Translations under genes and position numbers: made by a program
DNA from: Acanthosoma haemorrhoidale
Lineage: Eukaryota > Arthropoda > Insecta > Hemiptera > Acanthosomatidae
NCBI GenBank assembly: GCA_930367205.1
Contig: OV884009.1
Span: 32,187,841 to 32,251,840 of the forward strand
Direction of reading: 5' to 3'
DNA: 64,000 nt
In this document: one piece after another, positions 11,021 to 22,919 of the stretch
Layout: each line of letters starts with the position of its first letter
Numbering within the stretch: position 1 is the first letter of the stretch
Notes under the pieces: model-generated
The model's database searches: none
Told to the model about the DNA's origin: nothing
Seen by the model: only the letters and a program-made list of their open reading frames with translations

Positions 11021-11640
11021 TTATGGATTTTGTTTAACGGGGATAAGGTAGGAGACAAGATTTGTAAGAAAGGAAATGAGAGGGGTAATTAGGGTTCTGA
11101 ACTCTGTAAGGAATGATGTTAATAAGCTAGTGAGATCTCAAGAGCTTGAAGGTGGAGGAATATGCGAGATGTGCGGACGAAGAGTGGGCAGTGCCTGTGA
11201 CTGCTCTCTGTTCCGAACTACACCAGCAAAAGAGACTGAAGGCCTCACATTTCTGGCTGGGTCGCTTCTTGTTGCTAGTTTCTCCTCGTTTGGCCGACGA
11301 CGTTGATCGCTCCTGGACTCAGGATTCTATAAGCCTCGCATCCCTTATAGGTGGCCGGGTGGTCTTGATGGCAAATCATACATATTGCATGAAATTTTAG
11401 GGGCTTTTTGCACAATTTACTTTTGTGCAGCCCACTGCACTTTACACATCTGGGAGGGTGGTGACAGTACGATTGGTACGGTTGTGTGCCCACATGCCTG
11501 GCAATTAGGGCATTGGACGATGTCACGTTTGGGGTAAGGTTTTTCGACCTGTACTCTTGTTTGATTCAGATGGGTTCGTAGATTTTTTTTACTCCTGGTG
11601 TTTACTCTAAGTCAACAAAGAACGAGGGTAGCGGTGTTTT
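11021..11640 (-). pseudogene. Jockey-1 ORF1 (gag-like) remnant
   Basis: On the minus strand the remains of three zinc knuckles can be followed across frameshifts: CPNCQACGHT near 11500, then RCVKCSGLHKSKLC near 11440, then ICMICHQDHPATYKGC near 11370. Such CCHC knuckles bind nucleic acid and typify Jockey ORF1 proteins. Downstream follows a segment like VRPSVSFAGVVRN and a C-terminal stretch rich in leucine and threonine, ending at a stop at 11021-11023 immediately before ORF2. The start is not visible. At least two frame changes break the reading frame. Confidence 0.75.
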
Positions 11641-12936
11641 AATCGCTTCGTCTTGTTGCCTATCCTAACGGAGGTGCTGTCGGGGAGATTTGAACTCATG
11701 CATTTTATGGCAGAGAGGGTGGCCGTAGCATTCGGCTATAGCAGCCGTGTTGACATTGTGGTCTACTGCGTGTTCTTATCTATAATCCAGGAGAGAACGA
11801 GCAAGGATTGGCCAATAAGGCCGACTTCTCTGTGTGTTACAATCTAAAACACACACTGAGGGAGTATATTAAGTAATTACTCACTTATTGAGGGCTCCAG
11901 CGTGAACAGCTCACGTAAGTTGCCCGTGAGACATTTTTTAAAGCGTAAAAAAGCCTATGAACTGTAGTAATTGGTGTTAGTATGAGGAGGTATAGTGGAT
12001 AAATGTTATAAACAATTGCGTATGCGCCAAGTAAAATTAAAAACAAAAAAAATGAACAGGCCATTTTTGGACTAGGCTAAAACAATTGTATTGTGGAATC
12101 CACCGGTTTGTCAATCATTAGTTGTTCCGTGCATCATTAGCCTAGACATTCATTTAAAATATTTATTTTATTTTGATCTACCAGCAATTATTTACATTAA
12201 TTATGAGCTAAATTATAAATAAGTGGAGTAACTATAATAAAAAACAATGTTTATTTTGTTTCAACAGATTGCACACATCCTGATACAAAGCAAGAACGTT
12301 TACATGTTTATTTTTCTGGATTATTTGTTAGAAAAATTTAAATTATCAAAATTTATATCATATGTTAGTTGTTCTCCGATTAAGTGTTAAATTGTCGAGC
12401 TCAAGTCAGCATGCATTTCTGATAAATTGCATACTCGTTGCAATCGTTGATTTGGCTGATCACAACGTTGTTATGTTATTTATAGAAACATATAATAAAT
12501 ACCGCCTTTTCAAACTCTTCCTTGCTCGACACCCTTCACTCCTCTTCTCTATATTTAACAACAAGACGTTCATTTACGCCATACCGACTACCGTCAATCC
12601 ATCCTACCCTTACCCTCATAGAGCTACAATACTACATAATTCTTTCGCCATAATCGCAATATCCTTCCCCCCCTCCATTCACCACATTCTTTCATTAGGT
12701 GTGTTAAAAAAAAGATAATTTAGCTATTTTCTAGAAAAAATAAATGAGTTGTTGCATTAAGTTCTAACTAATGAATCAGGATTTTTATAACATCTTGATT
12801 ATATAATGTAGGTTAATATTATGCAGTATTGCAGTATATCTACTTAGGATATTTTTAATAATTCGAATGCGTTAATTTAGATGTTTATTATGTATATGTT
12901 TACTTATGTGTATCTAATTGTGAGTTGAAGTGCAAG

Positions 12937-12960
12937 TTTTTTTTTTTTTTTTTTTTTTTT
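12937..12960 (+). repeat. poly-T run (24 T)
   Basis: An uninterrupted T-run is seen directly. It could mark the A-tail of a minus-strand retroposon, but nothing recognisable lies beside it. Confidence 0.8.
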
Positions 12961-15041
12961 GTACATAGCAAATGTCAGTTAGGCTGATACTGTCAAAGTG
13001 TCCACTTTGTCGTTAGTAAATATTTTGTTTTTGAGGAAAATAGTCCATAATATCACTATTTCCTTGAAAAAATATATTATAATCGTCGGTGAAAAATCGA
13101 TTAATAATGTAATCAAAAATAGAGAGGCTACTGATCCATGGTTCTCCCATTTTACAGACGTGAGTGCAGCACCAGTGACATGTTGAGGGCAGTAGATTTG
13201 ATTGGCCATAACTTAAGCTGCCTAATTATTAGAGAAAGATTCCAACAGTCATTTTTCTTTTATAACTATTTCATGGCTGAAGGGAAGCGTAATTACGCTT
13301 TAAATAGCGGGACATTTTGCGGGAGGAAAATATCGTGGGTGTATTATTTAAGGGAGAAATGGGAACTTGTTAAGATCACGGGAGTATTACCTCTGTGCCT
13401 TTATTATTTAATTGTGAACGTATTATACTAAACTTTAATTAAATTATATACAATGATATAAACGCGAATAATTAATACTCGTGCCTATCAGCTTACAGAC
13501 GATTTCCTAGAAGTGAGGAAAGGATCATGACATCATACTCCAGGCTATTTTCAGTAATAGCATTTTCTTAAATGAATACATATTAAAATATTTAACAGAA
13601 GCTTTCATATTTTAAGAAACACAAACATAAACCAAAGTAAATAACAAAATAGTGAGTAACTTGAATAATAACATAATTTATTATTGACGTTTATGATGCA
13701 TGAAAATTATTAAAAAACCAAAATATCTTTTATTATTGATATTAGCAATCAACGTTCTGTCAATTCAACCATCCTGGAACAAAATATATAGAAAACAGTC
13801 AAATTCACATAGATTAAAAACACTTAAAATAATAAAATTGGCAACAGTCCAAAGACGACGCACCTGCGAATGAGGGTTAAATTCATATTCATTAATGTTT
13901 TTGGACACAATGAAAACATTTTTTGCACACTTCGTTGAAAAAACAAACCTTCCTATGTTGGGGGAGGTTATACAGAGTTGGCAACGAATATTAGCCCTTT
14001 GCCTCTTTAACAATTTATTGGCTGCTTTCAGAAATTAGACAAAGAAAAAAATCAAGTTTGAATCAATATTCAGAATAAAATCAGATTTCGACATCAATCA
14101 TTATTATTTATGTTACATTTAATTTTACATGAATCTCATTAATTCTTGTTAAATTAGAGTAATTATTAAACATTATGAGGTATTTGTTTTGTAAAAGAGT
14201 CCACACATTAGCATTGATCGAATTACAGATTTTTTTTTTGGAGGTTGCTTTGTTTTTTTTTGACAAGACCGTGTTGTGTCTGCCTGTCTATCTAAGATCC
14301 AAAATCTAAATTGCACAGGTATATTCGTCAACACTTCGAAATATGCTGATCAGTTTTTTGTTGAAATATAATAATGACTACTTTGAAAAAAAATAGTGAA
14401 TTATTGATGTCCTAGCTCAGAATCTATTTAGGATGGTTTAATTTTTTTCCATATGGTTAATAAAACGTTAAATTTTGAGAGTCAACGATATAAATAATGT
14501 ATTTAAAAGTTTACTTTATATCAATAGCTTTAGCTGTTTTTTTATTTTCATATTTTGGAAAAAATACTGTTTGGTTTATGGAAATACTGTATGAATGTTA
14601 ATTTTTCAGAAAGGCTTGAAGTGTCTTCAAATATAATTTATTTACTATAGTACATTAACAGTCAACATTCACATATTCAGGATCCTGAGGTCTGTGATTT
14701 ATAATTATTGTAAATAAAAAAGATGATAGTCGATGCTCTAGTAATTATTATTTATATGATATTGATGTCACTATCCGTCCATTGTGTTGATATGTGATTG
14801 TGGTTTTCCTATTCGGTTATAAATACAACGGAATTGTAAACGGTTTTGTTTCCCGCGGTGATCATTAGCATGATGGCTAGCTCACTTCTTTTAATTACTT
14901 TGTCATTAATATTCCATCGACAGATATGCGTTATAATACACTCTAATCATTAGCAGCTTAGTCATAAAAGCAATGGCTTTGATAATGAGTATAGGTTCGT
15001 GTTGTGGCACATATCGTGTAGTTGTTGTTGCCCTTTAGGAT

Positions 15042-15068
15042 AGAGAGAGAGAGAGAGAGAGGGAGAGA
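15042..15068 (+). repeat. GA microsatellite
   Basis: About eleven GA dinucleotides are seen, followed by one interrupted repeat (GGGAGAGA). Confidence 0.85.
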
Positions 15069-16314
15069 TAGGTTTCATTATCTTAAAAGCACTCGGTTTT
15101 TATTCGATTTTGCCGAATGTACATGTGTTAAATTCATTAGTTTAAAAAAAATATATATATGAACACATATTAAATTACGAAATTGCATGACGTTGGACCG
15201 TTCGAACGATGTGGGCAAACCACAGGAAGTTGTGGTCTGATTTTATGAATCGGCCAAACAGTCGGGTGGGTTGAAGTCATTTTATGTACATGAGATCATT
15301 AAATATACTTGCCAGACTTCAGAGCTCCTCTAATAATAAAACTAAAATAAAATTAATATTTTATAATAATATCTGCTATTAATACTAAACGTCCTTCGTA
15401 CGAACCTCATAAACACTCTCCGAATATTATAAAACTTTACTGCATCTTTGCATTCTGAATTTTTAGATTATTGCTTTTACGTTTAGCTCATGATAAGAAT
15501 AAACATTGTCATTACATCAATCTCTGAATAAAAAGATTGGAGCGGGAGTAACTTTCCATGTATGAATTAATAAATTAAAACTTTTTGAGACATTGCCCTC
15601 TATGAATAACATCAAGCCATCAACGAATATGCCCAGCTACTCTGATGAGGTTGTCTTATAAGTATTATTCTATGTGGTGACTTCAATGAACCAGCAGCAT
15701 AATATCGATAAGGAAAATGTATTGTGTGGTGGAAATGAGCAAGAAAGTTTGCTGGAAATGGTCCCATGCAAGTTAGAGAATGAATAAACTTAAATAATAA
15801 TAATGGATTGTGAATAGGTAGATTGGCGGGAGATAAGGAACTGGTAGAATCTAGATTTTGACTGGGAGAAAATTTGTGGCACCGATAGGAAAAGAACGGT
15901 CAAAGGAAGCAGATTTGTGGGAGATGCAGGTCGGAAGAGGGGGATCTAGTATTGCGAGGTTTGATTAGGAGGAGGTTTTATAGGTAAGGCGACATTTTAG
16001 TCACGATAGAACCGAAGAGGACATGTCAATGTTTTGGCGACCAGCAGTTGTGCACTACTATATTATACTTAGTCATAGTTATATTATATATTATTATAGT
16101 TATATTAGCAGTACTTCAGTGAATTACTGTGCAAGGACACACTATATACCTAAAACGTGACAATATCTGGAGATCCCTAATATAAATCTTCAAAAACAAT
16201 TCATCAAACTCTTTGACTGAGCCTCGAGACCCCCAGAGAAACCACCCAACAACCGTAGTGAAAATGGGGGATGACACGATAGGAGAAAGATCAGGAGTTG
16301 GCGCGATTGGGCGT

Positions 16315-16545
16315 ATTTTTAGGGGGGAAATGGGCCGGCGGGTGCTTTGGGAAATGTCTTTTTAAGATTGAGTTTGGCTAAATACCAAACCGAGGTTTTT
16401 GACTGCTCTAAGAAGGTGGTGAGGGTAGGAATATCATTTAGATTTTTGAGGAGAAGACATGAACCAATCATAATTGCCTTAGATTTCTCCGCATTTAATT
16501 GAAGATGTCCTTTTCCATGAAATTTCGGATTCATATTTTACGATT
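16315..16545 (-). pseudogene. LINE reverse-transcriptase thumb fragment
   Basis: On the minus strand the frame at 16319-16534 reads GHLQLNAEKSKAIMIGS, then LNDIPTLTTFLEQSKTSVWYL. This resembles the region just after the catalytic core of LINE reverse transcriptases, where a residue pattern like L-LN-EKSKA-IG is common. It is a short isolated fragment without catalytic residues. It may belong to LINE-2 or LINE-3; I cannot decide. Confidence 0.55.
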
Positions 16546-16549
16546 ATAA

Positions 16550-17210
16550 GAACCATAGTCAAGGAAAAGCTATGACATTTTTTATTAAAAATTTTACAAA
16601 CTTAAGTTTTATTATATTTTTAGTTATATTCTTATTATATCAAATATAATCTATCTGAATTCTATTTTTTAATATGTTTAGGAGTTTCACACGCACCTAG
16701 CTAGGTCCAGGAAGCTTCAGCTTGGTCTTGAACGTCTTTACAAGTGAGTAATGTCCTTTTTTTTAAATGCGCTAGTGCAAACAGTGACTATTGTTAGATC
16801 CACCGTAGCCATTTTTTATCCTGTCCTATGCCAGCAGGCCGGCAGGTCAAACCGAAACCCCTGTTTTCAGTGCAGTCTCGTACTAAGTGTCTAGTTAGCC
16901 TATCACCTTAACGTCAGACATTTTCTACGTACATGGACAATGAGCTTTTTTCAACAATGTCTAGTCAGAGTATGAATAAAAAAATATTGCGTTCTCATAC
17001 CATACCCAGTTTATCTCGGGAGAGCTATAGATACAGCTGAACTACCTACTCGACGTCACTAGATGACATCGGGCATGGGACTTCTGCACAGGACACAATG
17101 ACAGAGGAATCACTCCTTTTCTCTCCCTACAGTTTCGATGCGTCACGTTATATTGAGCCAGAGGCTATGGGACTCATCACATCCACCAAAACATCCCTAT
17201 TCGCCCCTAA
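16550..17210. other. spacer without recognisable features
   Basis: I see no gene, repeat or transposon motif here on either strand. Confidence 0.4.
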
Positions 17211-17284
17211 TCTTTATTAGAAATATTATTAATTTAATTGCCTACACCTAATTACCTAATACACCTGACACCTATCGGGGAATA

Positions 17285-17690
17285 GTGCCATACTTAGCTG
17301 AAGCAAAAGTTGATTTTCATACTTGTCAACTGAAGAATGAGAGAGCTCTCTGTGTGGTTATCAGGCCCCTCCACCTCACAACTCCAGTGGACATAATCCA
17401 AAATGAGCTCACCTCATTGGTGTTTCGTCAACCTAGAACCTTCCACTGGAGTCGAAAAAATATATGAACTCAAATTATTGTACCATACAAAAGTACAAGT
17501 TGAAAAGGCTCACTCTAGGCGTGGTATGAGCCAGTGACACAACTGTCAAGACTCGCCACCCACAACATCCACTCGCTGTTCTCAGGAACACCCAGCTGAT
17601 GCCAGCCAAATCAATTCAAAGCCAATTCTGAAGAGCAGACTGCAACCTCCGCGTATGCAGGTCGAACAGGCACCAAGGCAAATTAAAGAA
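17285..17690 (+). pseudogene. Jockey ORF1 (gag-like) N-terminal remnant
   Basis: The frame at 17285-17467 reads AEAKVDFHTCQLKNERALC, then VVIRPLHLTTPVDIIQNEL. This is typical of the Jockey gag segment preceding the zinc knuckles (pattern FHTYQLK-ER---VVIR-LH-TT---I--EL). The frame then breaks and the knuckles are not clearly recoverable. Confidence 0.65.
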
Positions 17691-17719
17691 TTTAGAATGG
17701 CCCAGCAATGTCGTTCGCT

Positions 17720-18160
17720 TAAGAACTTCGGTAAGAGATCAGCTCTCTACAACCTATCAAATTCCCGAACCGAATTTGGAATGCAAATGGTATTCATAAT
17801 CATACCAATGAAACGACAGCGCTACTAAACGAAAAGAAAATCGAAGTGACCTTCATTACAAAAACCAGGCTGAACACTAATAGACGTTTTGGTGTCAGAA
17901 ACTACCAAACTTACAGGTCGAAGCATCTAGGATGGAACTGGTCATGCTGGTACTGCCCTTATGATCTGCTAATCTCACCACCCCGTTACATTAGCACCCG
18001 AGTATTGCACACCGAAAAAATCCATCCACGATCTTACAATAGTTTCCATTTTGAACTCCCACAGAAATCTGTTTCTCGTAGACGTACATCTCAGGACTGG
18101 GACAACGATGTCCACATCTGTAGTAGATCTATTCAGCAATGTACCTGGTAGACATCAAAC
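17720..18160 (+). pseudogene. Jockey ORF2 endonuclease remnant
   Basis: Around 17775 the sequence encodes a WNANGI-like start, followed at 17846-18151 by TFITKTRLNTNRRFGVRNYQ and TYRSKH. Compared with the copy at 10589-11020, the catalytic glutamate of ITETR is lysine here. The sequence degenerates after about 18050, although words matching the FLVG/DWDN region can still be guessed. It is not functional. Confidence 0.65.
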
Positions 18161-18255
18161 CCAATCTCAATATTACCTCTAGAAACACACATATCACATA
18201 ATTAATTCAATTCAAACGTCAATCTGGTGTAGTGGTACAAACACTTAGTGAACTA

Positions 18256-19168
18256 CAGGGGGACCGGAAAGTAATGTCGTTTTATTTACATTTAATTCAA
18301 ACATATAAATGTTCAAAAAATTTTGGTTTTTGATCAATGATGTAATCACCCTCGTTATCAGCAACCTTCTGCCATATAGTGTGCAAATTTTCAATGCTTG
18401 ATCGATCAAAATCAATTGGTTTTTGAGCAAAATATCTGCTGATGGCATTTTGGATATCATTCAAATTTTGAAATTTTTTGCCACTTAGAGAATGTAGCGA
18501 TCGGAATAAATGGAAATCCGATATCGGGCGAGTATGGTGATTGAGGTAATACCTCCCACCCCCAATTCATTAACTTTTTCTAGGGTTCTTGTGGAAAAAA
18601 TAGGCTTAGTGGGGTCTTGCATTATCGTGTTGCAGAATAACGCCTTTTTTATTGACAATCGCTGGGAAATATTCAATTAAAGATTGATTTATTCAATCCA
18701 ATTTTTTCCTGTAAAGATCTGCATTCACAGTTTTTCCAGGTATCAGCGATGGACGACCCCGCGAATACTCCACCAAACACACAAAAGCGCCTTTTTGGAG
18801 TGTATACCTGGCTTAGCTGTACTTCGTGCCGATTCATGCGGAGAGAGATTTTTGGATTATCATAGAGGACACATTTTTCATCTCCAGCTTCCCCCACCAT
18901 ACTCGCTCGATATTGCGCCTTCGGATTTCCATTAATTCCGATCGCTAAAAATTTGTAAATTCGGATGATGTCCAAAATGCCATCTCCAGATATTTTGCAC
19001 AATAACCAATTGATTTTTATCGATTCGGCATTGTAAATATCCACACTAGATGGCAAAAGGTTGCTGATAACGAGGTTGATTACATCATTGATTAAAAACA
19101 AAAACTTGTTAAAAATTTATTTTTTGACTTTAACGTAAAAAACAACGACATTACTTTCCGGTCCCCTT
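18256..19168. mobile_element. palindromic mariner derivative, copy 2
   Basis: The same architecture as at 4369-5242. The left end reads GGGGGACCGGAAAGTAAT (preceded by TA at 18254-18255), and the right end is its inverse at about 19150-19168. The left part on the minus strand encodes the middle and C-terminal transposase, and the right part on the plus strand repeats the C-terminal stretch. The central junction lies at the same position as in copy 1 (about 18889 here), and the small differences between left and right arms are the same as in copy 1. It sits inside the plus-strand Jockey copy. Confidence 0.8.
18258..18889 (-). pseudogene. mariner transposase remnant in copy 2
   Basis: On the minus strand, AGDEKCVLYDNPK (near 18870) marks the first aspartate region, with W changed to C. 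The sequence near 18630 encodes the HDNAR region in a shifted frame. The C-terminal part at 18245-18460 reads RRLLITRVITSLIKN and ends TTLLSGPP in the inverted end. Several frame changes and stops are present. The open frame 18673-19101 is a chimera: its first half is the antisense of the right arm, fused in frame to the AGDEKC segment. Confidence 0.7.
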
Positions 19169-19332
19169 ATATTATTTGCCAAGGAACCAATTTCTTGTGT
19201 GGCTAGACGAATCCTCCCCCAATTACCACACCAAACCATTATCTTCACTTTATTCTTCGAACCACTCACTTCCCTCTTCTTTGGAAATTGCCCATCATAA
19301 TAACTGTTATAATAACAAGGCAATAATAATAA

Positions 19333-19800
19333 TAATTGTGGAATAACAAGCCCGGGAAAGCATCTAATAGCCCTTCATGCTATTGGCCTATCAGGTCTTA
19401 TTTTGAGATCTTTATTACTATTTTGGACACTCACTGCCGGCACATCGGTTTGGCTTTCGCTTCTAACATTCCACAGTGCAACAGGAATTTCGTGTATTCG
19501 ACCAAGAAGTTCTGTAATGGCTCATTTCTTGATGTGGCTAAGGCATTTCACGGGGTTTAGCATCCCGGACTGTTCTTCAAACTAAAATCTATCCTCTCAC
19601 GAAGAGATTTTCTTATACTTCACTCCTATCCACCTAACCATTAGTTTCAATTCCCATCAAATCACTTCTCAGTCGAAGCTGTAGTTCCCCAAGGTAGTGT
19701 TCTATACTCTAAACAATCGATACCACTGCGGACTCTGGCTGGCCACCTTTTCTGATGATACCGACATGTCCTCGACATAACATCCCATAACCTACAAAGT
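19333..19800 (+). pseudogene. Jockey ORF2 reverse-transcriptase remnant
   Basis: The frame 19336-19560 reads NKPGKASNSPSCYWPIRS (the common KPGK--NSP-SYRPISL motif), and later GSFLDVAKAFHGV, where FLDVAKAFDKV is expected, so one conserved aspartate is H. Next come HPGLFFKLKSIL and VVPQGSVL near 19690, and a frame encoding DDTD near 19758. Stops and frameshifts interrupt it. The remainder of the thumb and the C-terminus are missing. Confidence 0.7.
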
Positions 19801-19899
19801 CACCTCTCTGAAATTGAGCATTGGTGTAACCACGTAATTACATTTATATCATGTTTCTATTACTGGGCAGATTGTAATTTTTCATCAAATAAAGATTCG

Positions 19900-22740
19900 A
19901 AAAATAAATTTAAATGGAATGAAGGAAGTGTTTAACAAAACTGAAGGAACCGTAAATTAGAGGTGATCTACTTAAATTAATTAAAAAAAAAACACTCGGT
20001 CGGTATTTTTGCCAGAATTACTTCATTTTGTTATTGAACCATCTTGGTGACTGAAAATTACACCAAAACACTAAATAATCACAGCACAAACCATAAAATT
20101 TAAATCGTCAAAACGGCTATGAATACGTGATGTCCATTCTAGTCCCACAAAACCATATTTTACATTTTCTGCAGCGGCTAAGCTGAGATTAAGTTCCTAT
20201 GAGTGTACTTTAACCTCGGGTGCCGAACCAAAGGGCTATAAGAAGAGAGAGTGAGCCAGGTCTGACATCCGGGTCTATTTAATTTATAAAGTGACCCTTG
20301 TAAACAGAGACCCAGCTGGTGCATTATATGGGGGTGACCCGAGCCCGGGAAAAACCCGGCCAGAGCAACAAGTTGCCCCTACCAATATCTGTTTACCCCA
20401 CAACCCGCTCATCCCCTCCCCCTCTGCCATAAAAATACTGTAAAAAACTTCATAATAATATTTATTAGATTTTTTTAACTAGCGAATACATATCGTACAG
20501 GTCAGGATCGTTGGCTTTACCATTTTTTCTTAAAAAAAATAAGCCCTTAGGTTTTCACCCCTGAAACTGTGCCTGTTGAGGCTCCCCTGATTGACCTAGG
20601 AACATGAAAACTTAAGGAACCCTATAAAAAATAATAAAAGGTAATTTATCAATCACATAGCAATTAAACAATAAATATATTCCTATCGTATTGATTTGGA
20701 TATTGACTTCAAGATCTCGATGTTCTGATTAATTATTTGCATCATATGATCTTAACAGTTTCATATATTGCTTGGAATTTTATTTGACGAAAAAGCAGCC
20801 TAATAAGAAAAAATAAAGATTCCTTAATTAATTGATTACTTGGGCATCGAGTAGGGTTATAAATGAATGATATAGACGTCCTGGTTAATAATATATATTT
20901 GTTGGGACTTTAGTCGACTACAATTACGAAACGTCATTAAAATCGCTTTAACAACCGTAAGGGAGCCCTTAATAGCCTGATGCATGAAACCTACCACAAG
21001 AAGAGAAGCCCTCTCCGAATTCGGGGATCCGTAATTGAAAGAAAATTCTAATGTCCATCTCGGGAATTGAACCGAGTCCATGGTATAAGTTTAAGCAGAA
21101 ACTTCGACCGTCTAAAGAGTCCGGTTAGAATATTTGGTTACCATTCATGAGTGCTGGTGAATAGGGAATTTATCAGTGAGAACTACTTTCGCATCTATTG
21201 ATTATGCTCAACGTGCCGTAAATTATAATGGCCAGTGGAACCCTTGGTGGGGGGGGGTGTAAAAATAGGGGTAGCATTTTTTCCCCTCAATAGTAGTTTA
21301 AGTCTATTGTCCTACTTGCTTTTGCATTTATTGTAGAACATTTTAATTCCCTTTAAGCAATATTTCCTCTTTAAAGTAAGCCATTTCTTTGTTATTCACC
21401 TTTACAGATATGCGGTATGTACTATTATAATTAATTGTCTTGGATTTAAAAATTTGAGAGCATATAGTAAAAAATATACATAAAAAATGACGCTTTTGTG
21501 CTGGTTGTGGAGTTTTATTTTCAATAAATAAAAATTAAGTTGCGTGTGATCGCACTATTGAGGAGGGGTTTGGATGCGAAAAAGTTTAATATATTCTAAA
21601 TATAGCCACAAAGACCCAACCAGTTACACATACTGTATATTCGGTACATAACACGTTCATACACAATATGATTGAGAAATATTTATTTTTTCATTATCAA
21701 GCATTTTATTAAAGATCCTTCATTTCAGGTTGCATTTATTTTTAGCATCATCACTGTATCAAATGTCTGTATCATGATACCTATCATGCCAAACAAATGA
21801 AAATTTCATGTTTTTACATCCAATTTGGGACAAATACCAGACCAGGCGGAAAGACACGCTGGTGTTAACATAAAGTGTTTCTTGTTTTGAAAAAAATTCC
21901 AACGAAACACTAGAAAACATAAAACAAAAATAACCCCAAAGTATAGAAAATCGAATTTTCAACAATCGATTAATACAATATAAGAACATTTTTCTGTGGT
22001 TCCTGCGTACGAGAGTTGGTAAACTGTTTTGAATAATCAAATAAAATAATATAATTGGCTGGTTTCAAGAACGCCCTCACCAACAGAAGCTTTATTACGA
22101 AACTCCGTTCAGTTTAAAATTGCCAGTTCAAATTACAAACATGATAACACAATTGAGTATTCATCAAAACCAGGTTTCCTTTACACGAGCTCACCAGGTA
22201 AAACGTTAATTGGCACAACCTTTAGATAAAATATAAACTACACGAAAAGTCTCGGGAACTATTTTCTCATTAAAAATCCGTCCTGTACTTCCCAAATAAC
22301 ATATCTACTTCTTTTGACCGTTCCACCGTGCCACAAACCTTTGGAACTCTATTCCCATCGAAATTCATTCATAACTCTCCTAATATTTAAATCTTGACAT
22401 AACAATTACTTTTTGCCCTTCCTTCTAACAATTCATAATTCGTCACTACTACTTTTTTTAAATTTTATTCATACCTTATTTGATTACGTCCAACCAAATC
22501 TTTTTTACGCTCCTTCCTTCCTTGTAATTCCTATATTCTTTTAGTTGCATTTGTTAGTGAATTTTATTCTCCTCTACTTATTAACGGTTTTTGTTTCAAT
22601 ATTATGCTGCCAGTTCATTGCATATGTACATAGGCCATACATATACATGTACATAAGGTTTTTTGACAGCTAGGCGCACATATTCGTTCCCCTCAATGGG
22701 TAGTGTCCCGGAATAAAGCGTTTATTTTTCTCATTTAACT
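19900..22740. other. AT-rich spacer
   Basis: No gene recognised. A tRNA-like B-box block lies at 21055-21115 (listed). The words around 20905-20960 (GTCATTAAAATCG following an ATTACGAAA-like word) belong to a loose AT-rich motif that recurs elsewhere in the window. Confidence 0.4.
21055..21118 (-). repeat. tRNA-like SINE head or tRNA pseudogene
   Basis: On the minus strand GGTTCAATTCCC (21062-21073 as complement) matches the Pol III B-box consensus closely. Upstream on that strand lies a GACTC-rich segment of plausible spacing, but the A-box is weak and no tRNA cloverleaf is convincing. It could be the head of a SINE or a decayed tRNA-like sequence. Confidence 0.35.
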
Positions 22741-22744
22741 TATT

Positions 22745-22915
22745 ATTCTAGCGTTAGGTGGAGGTGCCTGATTACCATGCACAGAGCTCTATCATTCTGT
22801 ATAGTATGAAAATCAACTTTTGCTTCAGATAAGTATGGCACTATTCCTCGATAGGTGTCAGGTGTGTTAGGTAATTAGGTGATGGTAATTTAAAATTAAT
22901 AATATTCCTAATGAA
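22745..22915 (-). pseudogene. Jockey ORF1 N-terminal fragment
   Basis: The minus strand encodes VPYLSEAKVDFHT, then NDRALCMVIRHLHLT, matching the ORF1 start region at 17285-17380. The upstream non-coding words (CACCTGACACCTATCG) also match 17265-17280. It is an isolated fragment without the rest of the element. Confidence 0.65.
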
Positions 22916-22919
22916 TGAT

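Larger units (their letters stand above)
8345..11640 (-). mobile_element. Jockey-1 LINE, longest copy, dead
   Basis: This is a Jockey-type non-LTR retrotransposon on the minus strand, running from partial gag (right) through endonuclease and reverse transcriptase to a 3' untranslated tail (left). Its order is ORF1, ORF2, 3' tail with CAATAAAG at the extreme end. It is 5'-truncated or too decayed to follow beyond about 11640. Frameshifts and stops occur throughout, and the reverse-transcriptase metal-binding motif is mutated. It is the reference for the many short 3' copies later in the window. Clade assignment rests on the gag knuckles and the order of domains. Confidence 0.85.
11645..16240. 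other. long AT-rich spacer
   Basis: No coding sequence is recognisable. The stretch holds a 24-base T-run at 12937-12960, a GA microsatellite at 15042-15068, and many short A and T tracts. Frames such as 12362-12718 (118 codons) and 13138-13431 show no motif and have composition expected of AT-rich non-coding DNA. Confidence 0.5.
17215..19895 (+). mobile_element. Jockey-type LINE, plus-strand copy, interrupted
   Basis: This decayed copy runs on the plus strand from ORF1 (17285 on) through endonuclease (17720-18160) and part of the reverse transcriptase (19333-19800) to a 3' tail ending in GGCAGATTGTAATTTTTC and AATAAAG at about 19890. A palindromic mariner derivative (18256-19168) sits between endonuclease and reverse transcriptase. 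The linker on both sides is lost or unrecognisable, and the reverse-transcriptase C-terminus is deleted, because the tail follows soon after the catalytic region. The 17215-17370 segment also matches 22745-22915 on the other strand. Confidence 0.75.

Noticed and set aside
10757..11400. Plus-strand frames opposite the Jockey element
   Set aside because: They are antisense shadows of ORF1 and ORF2 of the minus-strand LINE.
12362..12718. 118-codon frame in AT-rich DNA
   Set aside because: Composition is that of random AT-rich sequence. There is no family resemblance, splice context or neighbour support.
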